DNA of 64,000 nt, taken from an archaeon (GTDB lineage: Archaea; Nanobdellota; Nanobdellia; Pacearchaeales; GW2011-AR1). The translations under genes were made by a program, and so were the position numbers. The DNA is taken from assembly GCA_018693315.1 (NCBI GenBank), contig JABHLR010000002.1, positions 1 to 64,000 of the forward strand. Reading direction: 5' to 3'. Positions 7,898 through 17,627 of the stretch are shown in pieces (the stretch's first letter is position 1; the number at the start of each line of letters is the position of its first letter). Below the pieces are notes generated by a model that ran no database searches, was not told the DNA's origin, and was given only the letters and a program-made list of their open reading frames with translations.

Positions 7898-8461
7898 ATG
7901 AAAGAGGTTGGTAATGTTCTTCGGATACTGAAAGAGACGAAGCGACTTGTTGAGGAGGATAATTCGCATGCGTTGAAGGCTTTGTCGAATCAGACGATTC
8001 ATTCTGCTATGGTTGCGCAGGATGGGGATAATATTGTTGTTGCGGTTTTGGTTTATTCTTTGGGGAAGGTTTTGGAGCGTGGGCATTATCGTGAGCTTGA
8101 GGGTTGGGCTGAGTTTTATGATGTTGTGAATAAGAATTTGAATTTGGCGATTAAGGCTCTTGAAAAAAATAATGTTGATAATGTGCGTGTTTATTTGGGG
8201 AGAATTAGAAATTCTTTGAATAAGTTTGATGGATATTTGGGTGAGTATATTAAGGATGTTTTTAAGAAGGCCGAGGTTAATAAGGCGTTTAAGATGTATG
8301 AGCATGGTTTGTCGACGGAGGCTACGGCGAATTTGTTGGGAGTGAGTCTTTGGGATTTGTCTTCGTATATTGGGCAGTCGCATATTGGTGATGCTCATGT
8401 TGCGATTACGATGCCAGTTGCTGAGAGGGTGAAAATTGCGGAGGGGATTTTTGAAGAATGA
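7898..8461 (+). CDS. Helical hypothetical protein, first gene of an overlapping pair
   Basis: ORF with ATGA overlap to the next gene; TATA-like TTTATATAAG upstream. Confidence 0.7.
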   Translation: MKEVGNVLRILKETKRLVEEDNSHALKALSNQTIHSAMVAQDGDNIVVAVLVYSLGKVLERGHYRELEGWAEFYDVVNKNLNLAIKALEKNNVDNVRVYLGRIRNSLNKFDGYLGEYIKDVFKKAEVNKAFKMYEHGLSTEATANLLGVSLWDLSSYIGQSHIGDAHVAITMPVAERVKIAEGIFEE

Positions 8462-9132
8462 AATACCTAATTTTTGATGCGGGGCCGATAATTTCTTTGA
8501 CGATGAATGGGATGTTGCCGATTATTGAGAAGTTGAAAAGCGTTTTCCTGGGTGAGTTTATTTTGACGCCGCAGGTTAAGAAAGAGGTTGTTGATAAGCC
8601 GATGAAGATTAAGAAATTTAAGTTGGAGGCTGTGAGGGTTCGGGATATGATTGAGCGCGGTGTGTTTAAGATGTCGTCTGATGTTATTCCTGATGATAGG
8701 TTGAATAATGAGACGAAGCGGATTTTGAAAACTGTGAATGGGGTTTTGAGGACGACGGCGACTGGGGAGAAGATGAAGATTATTCAGGATGGTGAGGCTG
8801 CGTGTATGGCGTTTGCGAAATTGTGTAAGTGTGATAATGTGATTGTGATTGATGAGAGGACTGCGAGGATGTTGGTTGAGGCGCCGCATGATTTGGAGAA
8901 GTTGATGGAGAAGAAATTGCATACGCCGTTGGATGCTGAGTTGAGTTTGTTGGATGGGTTTAAGGGGATTAAGTTTATTCGGTCGGCTGAGCTTTTGTTT
9001 GTTGCTTTTAAGAAGGGTTTGATTCCGATTAAGAAGAGTGCGGATTTGTTGGATGGGTTGCTTTATGGTGTGAAGTTTAAGGGTTGTGCGATTAGTTCTG
9101 GTGAGATTGAAGAAATGAAAAAACTAATTTAA
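8458..9132 (+). CDS. PIN-like nuclease-fold hypothetical protein
   Basis: N-terminal MKYLIFDAGPIISL and DNVIVIDERTARML acidic motifs. Confidence 0.65.
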   Translation: MKYLIFDAGPIISLTMNGMLPIIEKLKSVFLGEFILTPQVKKEVVDKPMKIKKFKLEAVRVRDMIERGVFKMSSDVIPDDRLNNETKRILKTVNGVLRTTATGEKMKIIQDGEAACMAFAKLCKCDNVIVIDERTARMLVEAPHDLEKLMEKKLHTPLDAELSLLDGFKGIKFIRSAELLFVAFKKGLIPIKKSADLLDGLLYGVKFKGCAISSGEIEEMKKLI

Positions 9133-9237
9133 GTGTCAATTTCTTGATAAAATTCTCCTTATGTATAAACATACACTGCGTCGAATTTTATGCTTCGAAA
9201 TTGCCTGCTTAAATTAATTTTTTGAAGTTGGTTTAAA

Positions 9238-9260
9238 TTAAATGGGCGCAGGAGGAATTT
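9238..9260. repeat. Direct repeat of tRNA-Trp 3' end (distal copy)
   Basis: TTAAATGGGCGCAGGAGGAATTT identical to 9343-9365. Confidence 0.9.
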
Positions 9261-9263
9261 TTT

Positions 9264-9323
9264 ATTCGCAATTTGCATTTCGTAAAATATTAATTAATTA
9301 ATTTTACTCAAAGCGAATTGCTC
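9264..9323 (-). other. Hairpin element between the tRNA-Trp 3'-end duplications (homologous to 34239-34297)
   Basis: Reverse complement GAGCAATTCGCTTTGAGTAAAA...ATTTTACGAAATGCAAATTGCGAAT aligns with GAGCGATTCGCTTTGAGGAAAA...ATTTTTCCGAGATGCAAATTGCGAAT. Confidence 0.7.
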
Positions 9324-9347
9324 ACCCCCACCGAGGTATGCGTTAAA

Positions 9348-9418
9348 TGGGCGCAGGAGGAATTTAACCCCCACCTCCCGGGCTGGAGCCGGGTAGACTA
9401 ACATTATCCGATGCACCC
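9348..9418 (-). tRNA. tRNA-Trp(CCA), no intron
   Basis: Acceptor GGGTGCA/TGCGCCC, loop CTCCAGC, T-arm GGGGGTTAAATTCCTCC. Confidence 0.85.
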
Positions 9419-9505
9419 AATAAAGAAGATAGAGTCTTTCCGTTTTTAAAGTTAAGTACTTTCTTTTCCCAATACTTTTATAAATAAGTTTATCTTAACT
9501 TTAGC

Positions 9506-9991
9506 ATGGTGAAAAAGGTGGTGAAGAAGACTGTCACTGAAACTATCAATGATGATGGTTCCAGGAAGACTGTTGTTAAGGAGCATGCGCCGAAGGAAGT
9601 TGTGAAGAAGAAGCCTGCTGTGAAAAAAAAGAAGATGACGGCGAGGGAGCGGGAAGAGTTATTGATTGAGAATTTTGTTGGGCTTCAGCATGCTATGACG
9701 AATATGTCGATTAAGTTTGGTTCTTTGTCTGATAATATTAGTAAGTTGTTGCAGGTTTTTGAGGAGTCGGCGAAGAATTTTGTTTCTGGTGGAAAGAGTG
9801 ATGATAGGGATATGTTGAAGAAGATTGATTCATTGTTGAACCAAAATAAGACGATTGCTAAGGGTTTGGTTTTGATGGAGGGGAAGTTGAGGGGGAGATC
9901 TGAGGAGCCGAAGGCGATACCACCTAGGGTGGAAATGAAGCCTAGGACGGAAGCACCTCAAATGAGACCCAGGCCACTTCCAAGCGCATGA
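9506..9991 (+). CDS. Lys-rich hypothetical protein
   Basis: 161 aa; overlaps next gene by ATGA. Confidence 0.65.
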   Translation: MVKKVVKKTVTETINDDGSRKTVVKEHAPKEVVKKKPAVKKKKMTAREREELLIENFVGLQHAMTNMSIKFGSLSDNISKLLQVFEESAKNFVSGGKSDDRDMLKKIDSLLNQNKTIAKGLVLMEGKLRGRSEEPKAIPPRVEMKPRTEAPQMRPRPLPSA

Positions 9992-10665
9992 GTTCTGTAG
10001 ATGTTTCTATGATAGCCGCTGATCCATTTATTAGTAAATTTGTTTTTGCGATTATCCAAAATATTCGTGCCAAGAATTTTGATTATGATGACCGGCATGT
10101 GATTCACGCTGACATGGTTCCGAGAGCTTCTGAGAGGGTCATACATGCTTCGCTTGGGGAAAAGATCACTAGAAGGGTTCCTGCTATGGCTCCTGCTGTT
10201 CGGAAGAGAGATATGAGTGCTTTGGTCGCTCCGATTGCTAGGCCGAGGATGAGAGCGCCGATTCAGCAAGTTGCTCCCCCTGTTCAGGCTCAGACGATGG
10301 CTCCACCTATTCAGCAAGCTGCCCCAATTGTTCCGCAGGGTATGCCGCCTGGGTTGACTCAGGATTATGGGAAGATTACTCCTTTGTTGAATGATCCTTC
10401 GATTTCTACGATTGAGTGTCAGGGTCCAGGAAAGCCGGTGATGATTATTCGGGCTGGGCAGAAGCAGGTGACGAAGATTGTTTTGAGCGGGAAAGATATT
10501 AAGGAAGTTTTGGATAAGGTTTCGGATGCTGCGCATATTCCTTTGCTTGAGGGTGTGTTTCGTGCGGCTGTTGATAATTTTTCTATTAATGCTGTGATTT
10601 CTGAGATGATTGGTTCGCGGTTTGTGATTAAGAAGCAGACGGCTTATGCAATGCTGGAGCGGTAG
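9988..10665 (+). CDS. Stand-alone domain resembling the N-domain of archaeal type II/IV secretion ATPases, with Pro/Gln linker
   Basis: ITPLLNDPSISTIECQGPGKPVMI...SEMIGSRFVIKKQ; no Walker motifs. Confidence 0.55.
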   Translation: MSSVDVSMIAADPFISKFVFAIIQNIRAKNFDYDDRHVIHADMVPRASERVIHASLGEKITRRVPAMAPAVRKRDMSALVAPIARPRMRAPIQQVAPPVQAQTMAPPIQQAAPIVPQGMPPGLTQDYGKITPLLNDPSISTIECQGPGKPVMIIRAGQKQVTKIVLSGKDIKEVLDKVSDAAHIPLLEGVFRAAVDNFSINAVISEMIGSRFVIKKQTAYAMLER

Positions 10666-10695
10666 GCTTAAAAGATATAATTTGATTATTTATTT

Positions 10696-10977
10696 ATGGA
10701 AGATAAGATTACGCCCGAGAAGCTTGAGAAATATTTTGATTTGACTAGTCGGGCTTTGGCTGAGGTTAAAGAGAATATAATTTCTGGAAGAGAGGTTGAT
10801 GCTAAAGAGATTGTTGATATGGTTTCTAATTATTTGTCAGATGCTAAGCACTTTGAGGGTAAGGGGGATTTTATTAATGCTTTTGCGGCTTTGAATTATG
10901 CGCATGGGTGGTTAGATTCTGGGGTTCGATTGAAGGTTTTTGATGTTACGGACGATAAGTTATTTACAGTCTGTTGA
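10696..10977 (+). CDS. DUF357-like protein
   Basis: FEGKGDFINAFAALNYAHGWLDSGVRLKVF typical of archaeal DUF357. Confidence 0.75.
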   Translation: MEDKITPEKLEKYFDLTSRALAEVKENIISGREVDAKEIVDMVSNYLSDAKHFEGKGDFINAFAALNYAHGWLDSGVRLKVFDVTDDKLFTVC

Positions 10978-11301
10978 TACTGATAGAACTCTTTTTAGAA
11001 AGTTTACATAGAGTTCTTGTGGAACTTCCTCTGGGCTTTTTCCCTTAAATTCTGGAACTAGTCTAGAAAGCTCCTTCCATCCTTTTGTGCCTCCGTCGTT
11101 TGCTAGTTTTTCTAATACTGCTTGTGGACCTGCGCCGTTTCCTTGATATTCTAAAGAATAATGCTCTCCTCTGTATTCGAACGTAACTTTCCCATCTTTT
11201 GCTTCGGCCAAGAAATTAAAGCCATGTAGTCCTCCGAACGTATTGAATTCTTCCGCTGTTCTTTGGGCGTAGCGCTCTGAATCTTGTTGGGCTTGACTCA
11301 T
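10960..11301 (-). CDS. Hypothetical protein
   Basis: 113 aa, convergent overlap with DUF357. Confidence 0.55.
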   Translation of the reverse strand: MSQAQQDSERYAQRTAEEFNTFGGLHGFNFLAEAKDGKVTFEYRGEHYSLEYQGNGAGPQAVLEKLANDGGTKGWKELSRLVPEFKGKSPEEVPQELYVNFLKRVLSVSTDCK

Positions 11302-11376
11302 ATAATTATAGGTTTTTGAAGTTAATAATATTTACTATACCAGAATGTATATAAATTGGGTTTGTCTTTTTGGGTT

Positions 11377-12057
11377 ATGGAAAAAACTTGGGTGATAAGT
11401 TTGGGTGGTTCGCGGATTGTGCCGGATGATGTTGACGATAAGTTTCTTGCGAGGTTTAAGAAATTGATTGATGCGCATCGTGGTGTGAGATTTGTGGTTG
11501 TGACTGGTGGAGGTTCTACGGCGAGAAGATATATGTCGGCCTTGAGGAAATTGGGCAAGAAGACGCAGACTCAGTCGAGGGAAGGGATCGCGGTTACGAG
11601 ATTACATGCTGGATTTATGGCGAGGTTTTTTGGGAAGTCGGCTAATAGTAGTGTGCCGTTGAATATGAAGGAAGTTAAAAATTCGCTTGGGAAAAATCGT
11701 GTTGTGTTTTGTGGGGCGTTGAGATATGGGACGAAGCTTACGACTGATGGTGTGGCGGCGAGGGTTGCTGGATATTTGAAGAGTCCGTTTATTAATTTGA
11801 CTAATGTGAAGGGGTTGTATAGTGCGAATCCGGCGACTCATAAGAATGCGAAGTTTATTGGGAAGATTGGTTGGAAGAAGTTTTATGATATTGCGAAGGG
11901 AATTAAGTTTGCGGCTGGGCAGCATTTTGTTTTGGATCAGTCGGCGGCGAATGTGATTATGAAGAAGAAGATTGTGACTTATATTGTTGGGTCGCTTTCT
12001 GCGATTGATAATATTCTTAAGGGGAAGAAGTTTGTTGGGACGAGGATTGGGGGATGA
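11377..12057 (+). CDS. pyrH: Uridylate kinase (archaeal type)
   Basis: WVISLGGSRIVPDD...VVVTGGGSTARRY...TNVKGLYSANP. Confidence 0.85.
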   Translation: MEKTWVISLGGSRIVPDDVDDKFLARFKKLIDAHRGVRFVVVTGGGSTARRYMSALRKLGKKTQTQSREGIAVTRLHAGFMARFFGKSANSSVPLNMKEVKNSLGKNRVVFCGALRYGTKLTTDGVAARVAGYLKSPFINLTNVKGLYSANPATHKNAKFIGKIGWKKFYDIAKGIKFAAGQHFVLDQSAANVIMKKKIVTYIVGSLSAIDNILKGKKFVGTRIGG

Positions 12058-12566
12058 AACTGAAAAAAATTAAATCTAAGGCTGGGATTGTTGATGGTTG
12101 TGATGGGTATTTGATTGATGCTGATGAGAAAGTTGCTCGGGCTATTGTTGCGTCGCTTAAGGATAAGAAATTTGGTGGGGTTGTTGCTGTGCTTGGTCGG
12201 AGTGGTGGATTTAACAGGAGAGTTGTTGAGAGTTTGAAGATTGATTGTTTGGTTTCTCCTGAGTCGGGGGATAGGAAGGATAGTTTGAAGCAGAGGGATT
12301 CGGGTTTGAATCATGTTGTTGCTAAGGCTGCTAAGGCTAAGGGTATTGAGGTTGTTATTGATTTTGATTCTTTGGTTGAGATGAAAGGTAAAGAGAAGGC
12401 TTTGGGGTTGGCGAGAATTATGCAGAATGTTAAGATTTGTCGGCGGGCTAAGTGTGGGATTAAGATTTGGGGAAGTGTCGATGAAAAGGCTTTGAGGAGT
12501 TTTGGGTTTAGTGTTGGAATGTCGAGTGTTGAGGTTAGGAAGGCTGTTGCTGCGGAGATTTTATAA
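12054..12566 (+). CDS. rnp3: Ribonuclease P protein component p30
   Basis: FDSLVEMKGKEKALGLARIMQNVKICRRAKCGIKI. Confidence 0.8.
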   Translation: MKLKKIKSKAGIVDGCDGYLIDADEKVARAIVASLKDKKFGGVVAVLGRSGGFNRRVVESLKIDCLVSPESGDRKDSLKQRDSGLNHVVAKAAKAKGIEVVIDFDSLVEMKGKEKALGLARIMQNVKICRRAKCGIKIWGSVDEKALRSFGFSVGMSSVEVRKAVAAEIL

Positions 12567-12586
12567 AGAGTTTTGTCTTAGGTTTT

Positions 12587-14335
12587 TTGATGGTGAGTAT
12601 TACTGGTTATGCTGTGGATGTTGTGAGTGGGATTGGGAATCATATCGCGAAATTGCCGGCGAGTGAGGCGATTATTTTTGATATTGCTGTGATCTTGATT
12701 GTTGCTGCGATACTTGCTTTTATTGCTAAGTTTTTGAGGCAGCCCTTAATTCCTGCTTATGTTTTAACTGGTTTGATTATTGGTCCGCTTGTTTTCGGAT
12801 TTGTTAGGAATTTGGATTTGATTTATGCGTTCTCTGAGATTGGAATTGCTTTCCTGTTGTTTACGGCGGGGCTTGAGATTTCGTTTAAGAAGATTAAGGA
12901 GGCTGGGCTGAAGAAGATTGTTTTGATTGGGTTGTTGCAGGTTGGTGTGATTTTTGCGTCTGTGTTTTTTCTTGCTGACTTTATGGGGTTGACTAGTTTG
13001 CAGGCTGCTTATATTGGTATTATTTTGGCGTTTGGTTCTACGATGGTTGATATTAAATTGTTGGCTGATCGTGGTGAGTTGGTGACTTTACATGGGCGTT
13101 TGGTTTTGGGTATTTTGTTGTTTCAGGATTTGATTGCTATTATTGCGATTGTTGTTTTTACTTCTGGTAATTTTGCTGTTGGTCCTCTGTTTATTGCTTT
13201 TGCTAAGCTTGCGACGATTTTGATTGTGGCGATAGTTTTGCAGAAATATGTTTTGAATAAGTTGTTTAGGTTTGCTGCTAGATCTAATGAGTTGTTATTT
13301 TTGTCGTCGCTGGCTGTGCTTTTCTTCTTTATTATTTTGACCTATGTTTCTGAGTTGTCGATTGTGATTGGTGCTTTTATTGCTGGGGTTTCTTTGGCTA
13401 ATTCGCCGTTTAAGATGGAGTTGGAATCTCGTGTTGCTCCGCTGAGGGATTTCTTTGCTATTTTGTTTTTTGTCGCTCTGGGTATGCAAATTGTGTTTAG
13501 TGGGATTGGTGAGAGGATGGTTTTGTTGTGGGTGCTTTTGGCTGGTGCTTTTTTGATTAAGCCGATTATTACTTTGATTCTTTTGAGGGTTACTTGTTAT
13601 CGTTCTCGGACTAGTTTCTTTACTGCGATTTCGCTTGCTCAGCTTTCTGAGTTCTCTTTGATTATTGGTGCGATTGGTGTTTCGATGGGTGCTTTGGATG
13701 TTTCGATTTTTTCGACTGTGATTTTGGCGACGATTATTACGATGTCTGTTACTCCTTACTTTATTAATTTGAAGGATGGGTTGTATCGGGTTTTTAAGTA
13801 TCCTGTTAGGATGTTGCGGTTTTTGCCGATGAGAGATGATTTGAAATATGAGCGTGGGGACGATAAGGATGTTTTGTTGATTGGGTCGCATAGGATGGGT
13901 GGAGCTTTGATGGAGGAGTTGCTGGGTAAGAAAGATAAGTTGTTGGTTGTTGATTATAATCCTGAGGTGATTGGGATTTTGAAGAAGAAGAAGGTTTCTT
14001 GTATTTATGGTGATGTTACTAGCCCTGAACTCCTGGACAAGATTAATCTTAAGAAATTGAGGTTGGTAATTTCGACTATTCCTGATTATGGTGAGACTCT
14101 GCATTTGTTGAAGAAAATTAAGAGGGTTGCGCCGAAGGTTAAGGTTGTTGTGACGGGGTCGAGGATTAGTGAGGCTTTGAGATTGTATAAGGCTGGGGCT
14201 GATTTTGTTGTGACGCCGAAGATTATTGCTGGCCAGGAGTTGGCTGAAGTTATACACGGCAGTAAGATGGATCTGAAGAAGGAGAAGAGGAAGCATTTGA
14301 AGCATTTGAGTGAGATACATAAGTTGCTTTACTAA
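12587..14335 (+). CDS. Kef-type cation:proton antiporter with TrkA-N domain
   Basis: 12-TM CPA2 region plus VLLIGSHRMGGALMEELLGKKDKLLVVDYNPE. Confidence 0.88.
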   Translation: MMVSITGYAVDVVSGIGNHIAKLPASEAIIFDIAVILIVAAILAFIAKFLRQPLIPAYVLTGLIIGPLVFGFVRNLDLIYAFSEIGIAFLLFTAGLEISFKKIKEAGLKKIVLIGLLQVGVIFASVFFLADFMGLTSLQAAYIGIILAFGSTMVDIKLLADRGELVTLHGRLVLGILLFQDLIAIIAIVVFTSGNFAVGPLFIAFAKLATILIVAIVLQKYVLNKLFRFAARSNELLFLSSLAVLFFFIILTYVSELSIVIGAFIAGVSLANSPFKMELESRVAPLRDFFAILFFVALGMQIVFSGIGERMVLLWVLLAGAFLIKPIITLILLRVTCYRSRTSFFTAISLAQLSEFSLIIGAIGVSMGALDVSIFSTVILATIITMSVTPYFINLKDGLYRVFKYPVRMLRFLPMRDDLKYERGDDKDVLLIGSHRMGGALMEELLGKKDKLLVVDYNPEVIGILKKKKVSCIYGDVTSPELLDKINLKKLRLVISTIPDYGETLHLLKKIKRVAPKVKVVVTGSRISEALRLYKAGADFVVTPKIIAGQELAEVIHGSKMDLKKEKRKHLKHLSEIHKLLY

Positions 14336-14366
14336 ACCTTAAAAATGCGTTAATCTATGGAGCTAT

Positions 14367-15884
14367 ATGGAAGATAAATTGATTATTGAGTCGTTGTCGC
14401 CGATGGAGCGGAGCGTTTTGCCGAAGTTGAGTGGAGATTTTTTGAGTATTGAGGATGTTTCTGAGAACGCTGATTTGGATAAAACTACTGCCCTGAGAGC
14501 TGTTGGGTTTTTGAAGAATAAGGAGCTGGTTGAAGTTGAGAGCGCTGAGAAGAAAGTTGTGATTCTTGGGATTTTGGGTGTTAATTACTTGAAGAAGGAG
14601 TTGCCTGAGCGGGTTTTGTTGAATAAGTTGTCGGAGAAGAAATCTATTTTGATTGGGGAGATTCGAAATGTTTGTGGGTTGAATGAGAATGAGGCGAAGA
14701 TTGCGTTGGGGACTTTGAAGAAGAAGGCGCTGATTGGTATTGATGGCGGGAAGTTAGTTTTGAATGCGAAGTCGAGTGAGGTTTCTAGCAAGATGGTCGA
14801 GGAGTTGTTTCTTGAGAAGTTGCCGATGGAGGTTGGGGAGGTTAAGGACTTGGATGCTTTGGCTTTTGAGAATTTGAAGAAGCGAAAGGATATTGTCGAG
14901 GTTGAGGAGCAGAAGTCTATGAGTGTTAAGTTGACTGGGTTGGGGGTGAAGATTTCTAAGATGAATTTGGATGATAATTTGCTGGAGGCTTTGACGCCGA
15001 AGATTTTGAAGCAGAACGCGTGGAAGGGAAAGAAGTTTAGGCGGTATGATTTGTCGTCGCCAGTTCCGAGGATTTATGGGGGGAAGAGGCATTTTACGAA
15101 TCAAGCTAAGGATCATGCGAAATCGATTTGGTTGGAGATGGGTTTTAAGGAGATGAGTGGGAATTTGGTCGAGACTGGGTTTTGGGTTTTTGATGCTTTG
15201 TTTACGGCTCAGGATCATCCGGTTCGGGAGATGCAGGATACGTTTTATTTAAAGGACATGAAGGGTGAGCTGCCGGCTAAAGATATTGTTAGCGGGGTTA
15301 AGAAGGCTCATGAGGGTGGAATTGATGGGTCTAAGGGTTGGCAGTATAAATGGGAGGAGGAGAAGGCAAAGAAGGTTTTGCTTAGGACGCATACTACTAA
15401 TTTGTCGGCTAGGAAGTTGAAAGAGATTGCGGATACTAAAGAATTTCCTGCTAAGTACTTTTCAATTGGAAAATGTTTTAGGAATGAGACTGTGGATTGG
15501 TCGCATGGTTTTGAGTTTAATCAGACTGAAGGGATTGTGGTTGATGAGAATGCTAATTTTAGGCAGTTGATTGGATATTTGACTCAGTTCTTTAATAAGA
15601 TGGGATTTGATAAGCTTAGAATTAGGCCTGCTTATTTTGCGTATACCGAGCCGTCGTTGGAGATGGATTACTTTCATCCTGTGCATAAGAAGTGGGTTGA
15701 GCTCGGGGCGGCGGGGATGTTTAGGCCTGAGGTTACGATTCCTATGTTTGGGAAGCATGTTCCTGTGTTGGCTTGGGGTCCTGGATTTGATAGAATTATG
15801 ACTCAGTTTTTTGAGATTAATGATTTGAGGGAATTGTATAAGAATGATATTAGTAAATTACGGGAGACTAAGGTTTGGAGATAA
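14367..15884 (+). CDS. pheS: Phenylalanyl-tRNA synthetase alpha subunit
   Basis: Class II core ARKLKEIADTKEFPAKYFSIGKCFRNETVDWSHGFEFNQTEG. Confidence 0.93.
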   Translation: MEDKLIIESLSPMERSVLPKLSGDFLSIEDVSENADLDKTTALRAVGFLKNKELVEVESAEKKVVILGILGVNYLKKELPERVLLNKLSEKKSILIGEIRNVCGLNENEAKIALGTLKKKALIGIDGGKLVLNAKSSEVSSKMVEELFLEKLPMEVGEVKDLDALAFENLKKRKDIVEVEEQKSMSVKLTGLGVKISKMNLDDNLLEALTPKILKQNAWKGKKFRRYDLSSPVPRIYGGKRHFTNQAKDHAKSIWLEMGFKEMSGNLVETGFWVFDALFTAQDHPVREMQDTFYLKDMKGELPAKDIVSGVKKAHEGGIDGSKGWQYKWEEEKAKKVLLRTHTTNLSARKLKEIADTKEFPAKYFSIGKCFRNETVDWSHGFEFNQTEGIVVDENANFRQLIGYLTQFFNKMGFDKLRIRPAYFAYTEPSLEMDYFHPVHKKWVELGAAGMFRPEVTIPMFGKHVPVLAWGPGFDRIMTQFFEINDLRELYKNDISKLRETKVWR

Positions 15885-15885
15885 G

Positions 15886-17532
15886 ATGACTATATTAACA
15901 GTTGATAGGAAAGAGTTTGAGAAGAAGGCTGGGAAGGTTACTAAGGAGCTTGAAGATAAGATTACGATGATGGGGACGCCGATTGAGGAAGTTAGTGATG
16001 CTGAGGTTAGTGTTGAGGTTTTTCCTAATAGGCCTGATTTGTTGTCGATGGGGAATTTTGCTAGGGCTGTGAATCAATTTAACGGGAAAGGAAAGGTTGC
16101 TAGTTTTAAGATTAATAAGCCAGAGAGTGATTTTGTTGTGACGATTGATAAGAGTGTTAAATCGGTTAGGCCTCATACGGTTTGTGCAATTGTTAAGGGA
16201 TTGAAGTTTGATGACGCTAAGATTAAAGAGATTGTTGATATTCAGGAGAAGTTGCATAATTCGCTTGGGCGGAAGAGGAAGAAGTTGGCGATTGGGATTT
16301 ACCCGCTTGATAAGATTAAGTTGCCGATTAGGTTTATTGGACGGAAGCCTGAGGATATTAAATTCTTGCCGTTGGAGGCTAAGGCTGAGATGACAGGTAG
16401 GCAGATTTTGAGAGGTCACCCCGCTGGTCGTGAGTATGCTGATTTGTTGAAAGACATGGAAGTGTTTCCGATTTTTGTTGACGCTAATGATGAGATTCTT
16501 TCGATGCCGCCGATTATTAATTCTGAGAAAACTGGCAGGATTGATGAATCTACTAAGGAAATTTTTATTGAGTGCTCTGGGTATAATTTGGTTTATTTGA
16601 AGAAGTGTTTGAATATTATTGTTGCGGCTTTGGATTCTATGGGCGGAAAGGTTTATGCTATGGATGTTAAGGATTCCAAGGACAAGGATTTTGTGTCGCC
16701 TGATATGAGCGCTGAGGAGTTGAGTTTTAAGATCGAGGATATTGAGAAGACGCTTGGGATTTCATTGAAGGAGAAGGATGTTGTTGGTTATTTGGCTAGG
16801 ATGGGGATTGGTTATGATGTTAAGAAAAAGGTTGCTTTAATTCCTGCTTATCGTGCTGATATTTTGCATTGGGTTGATTTGGCTGAGGAGGTTGCGATTG
16901 CTTATGGTTATGATAAGTTTGTGCCTGAGATTCCTGAGATTTCTACGATTGCCGAGGAGAATCCTGTTGATAAATTAAAAAGGACGATTGGAAATGTTTT
17001 GGCTGGTGTTGGGTTACTGGAGACTTCTAGTTATCATTTGACGACTAAGAAGAATGTGAAGAGAATGCATTATGAGTTTAATGATTTTATTGAGGTTGAG
17101 GATTCGAAGACTGAGCGGGATGTTTTGAGGATTGATTTGTTGACGAATCTTTTACAAATAGCTTCGGAGAATAGTGATGCTTCCTACCCGCAGAAAGTTT
17201 TTGAGATGGGGACGGTCTTTGCTCGGGATGAGAATAGCTCAACAGGTGTTTTTGAAAAAGAGAGATTAGCGATTGCTTTAGCTGATGAGAATATTAGGTT
17301 TACGGAGATGAAACAGATCTTGGATTATTTGTTTAAAATGTTGGACGTTGAGTACTCGATTGAGGCAGTGGATAATTCGAATTATATTATTGGTAGGTGC
17401 GGAAAGATTGTTGTTAAGGGGAAAGAAGTTGGGCTTGTTGGTGAGATTGCGCCTAGGGTTTTAAAGAATTGGAAGATTAAGATGCCTGTTGTTGCGTGTG
17501 AGATGGGGCTTGGGTTTTTGATGGAAGAATAA
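15886..17532 (+). CDS. pheT: Phenylalanyl-tRNA synthetase beta subunit
   Basis: VSVEVFPNRPDLLS..., adjacent to pheS. Confidence 0.93.
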   Translation: MTILTVDRKEFEKKAGKVTKELEDKITMMGTPIEEVSDAEVSVEVFPNRPDLLSMGNFARAVNQFNGKGKVASFKINKPESDFVVTIDKSVKSVRPHTVCAIVKGLKFDDAKIKEIVDIQEKLHNSLGRKRKKLAIGIYPLDKIKLPIRFIGRKPEDIKFLPLEAKAEMTGRQILRGHPAGREYADLLKDMEVFPIFVDANDEILSMPPIINSEKTGRIDESTKEIFIECSGYNLVYLKKCLNIIVAALDSMGGKVYAMDVKDSKDKDFVSPDMSAEELSFKIEDIEKTLGISLKEKDVVGYLARMGIGYDVKKKVALIPAYRADILHWVDLAEEVAIAYGYDKFVPEIPEISTIAEENPVDKLKRTIGNVLAGVGLLETSSYHLTTKKNVKRMHYEFNDFIEVEDSKTERDVLRIDLLTNLLQIASENSDASYPQKVFEMGTVFARDENSSTGVFEKERLAIALADENIRFTEMKQILDYLFKMLDVEYSIEAVDNSNYIIGRCGKIVVKGKEVGLVGEIAPRVLKNWKIKMPVVACEMGLGFLMEE

Positions 17533-17627
17533 TTGCGAATATGTTAGTTTTAAGAATTTGTGTATGTTGTATCTTTTAAGGAGTAACATGTAGTAACCTT
17601 TATAAGTTAAATAATTTCTAATAAGAT

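Noticed and set aside
13295-14320. Long antisense ORF (341 aa) opposite the Kef antiporter, and many similar mirror ORFs (e.g. 462-899, 8467-8922, 9958-10536, 54114-54680, 56201-56956)
   Set aside because: Biased Asn/Leu/Ile/Arg/His composition produced by codon bias on the opposite strand; better-supported genes overlap them completely.
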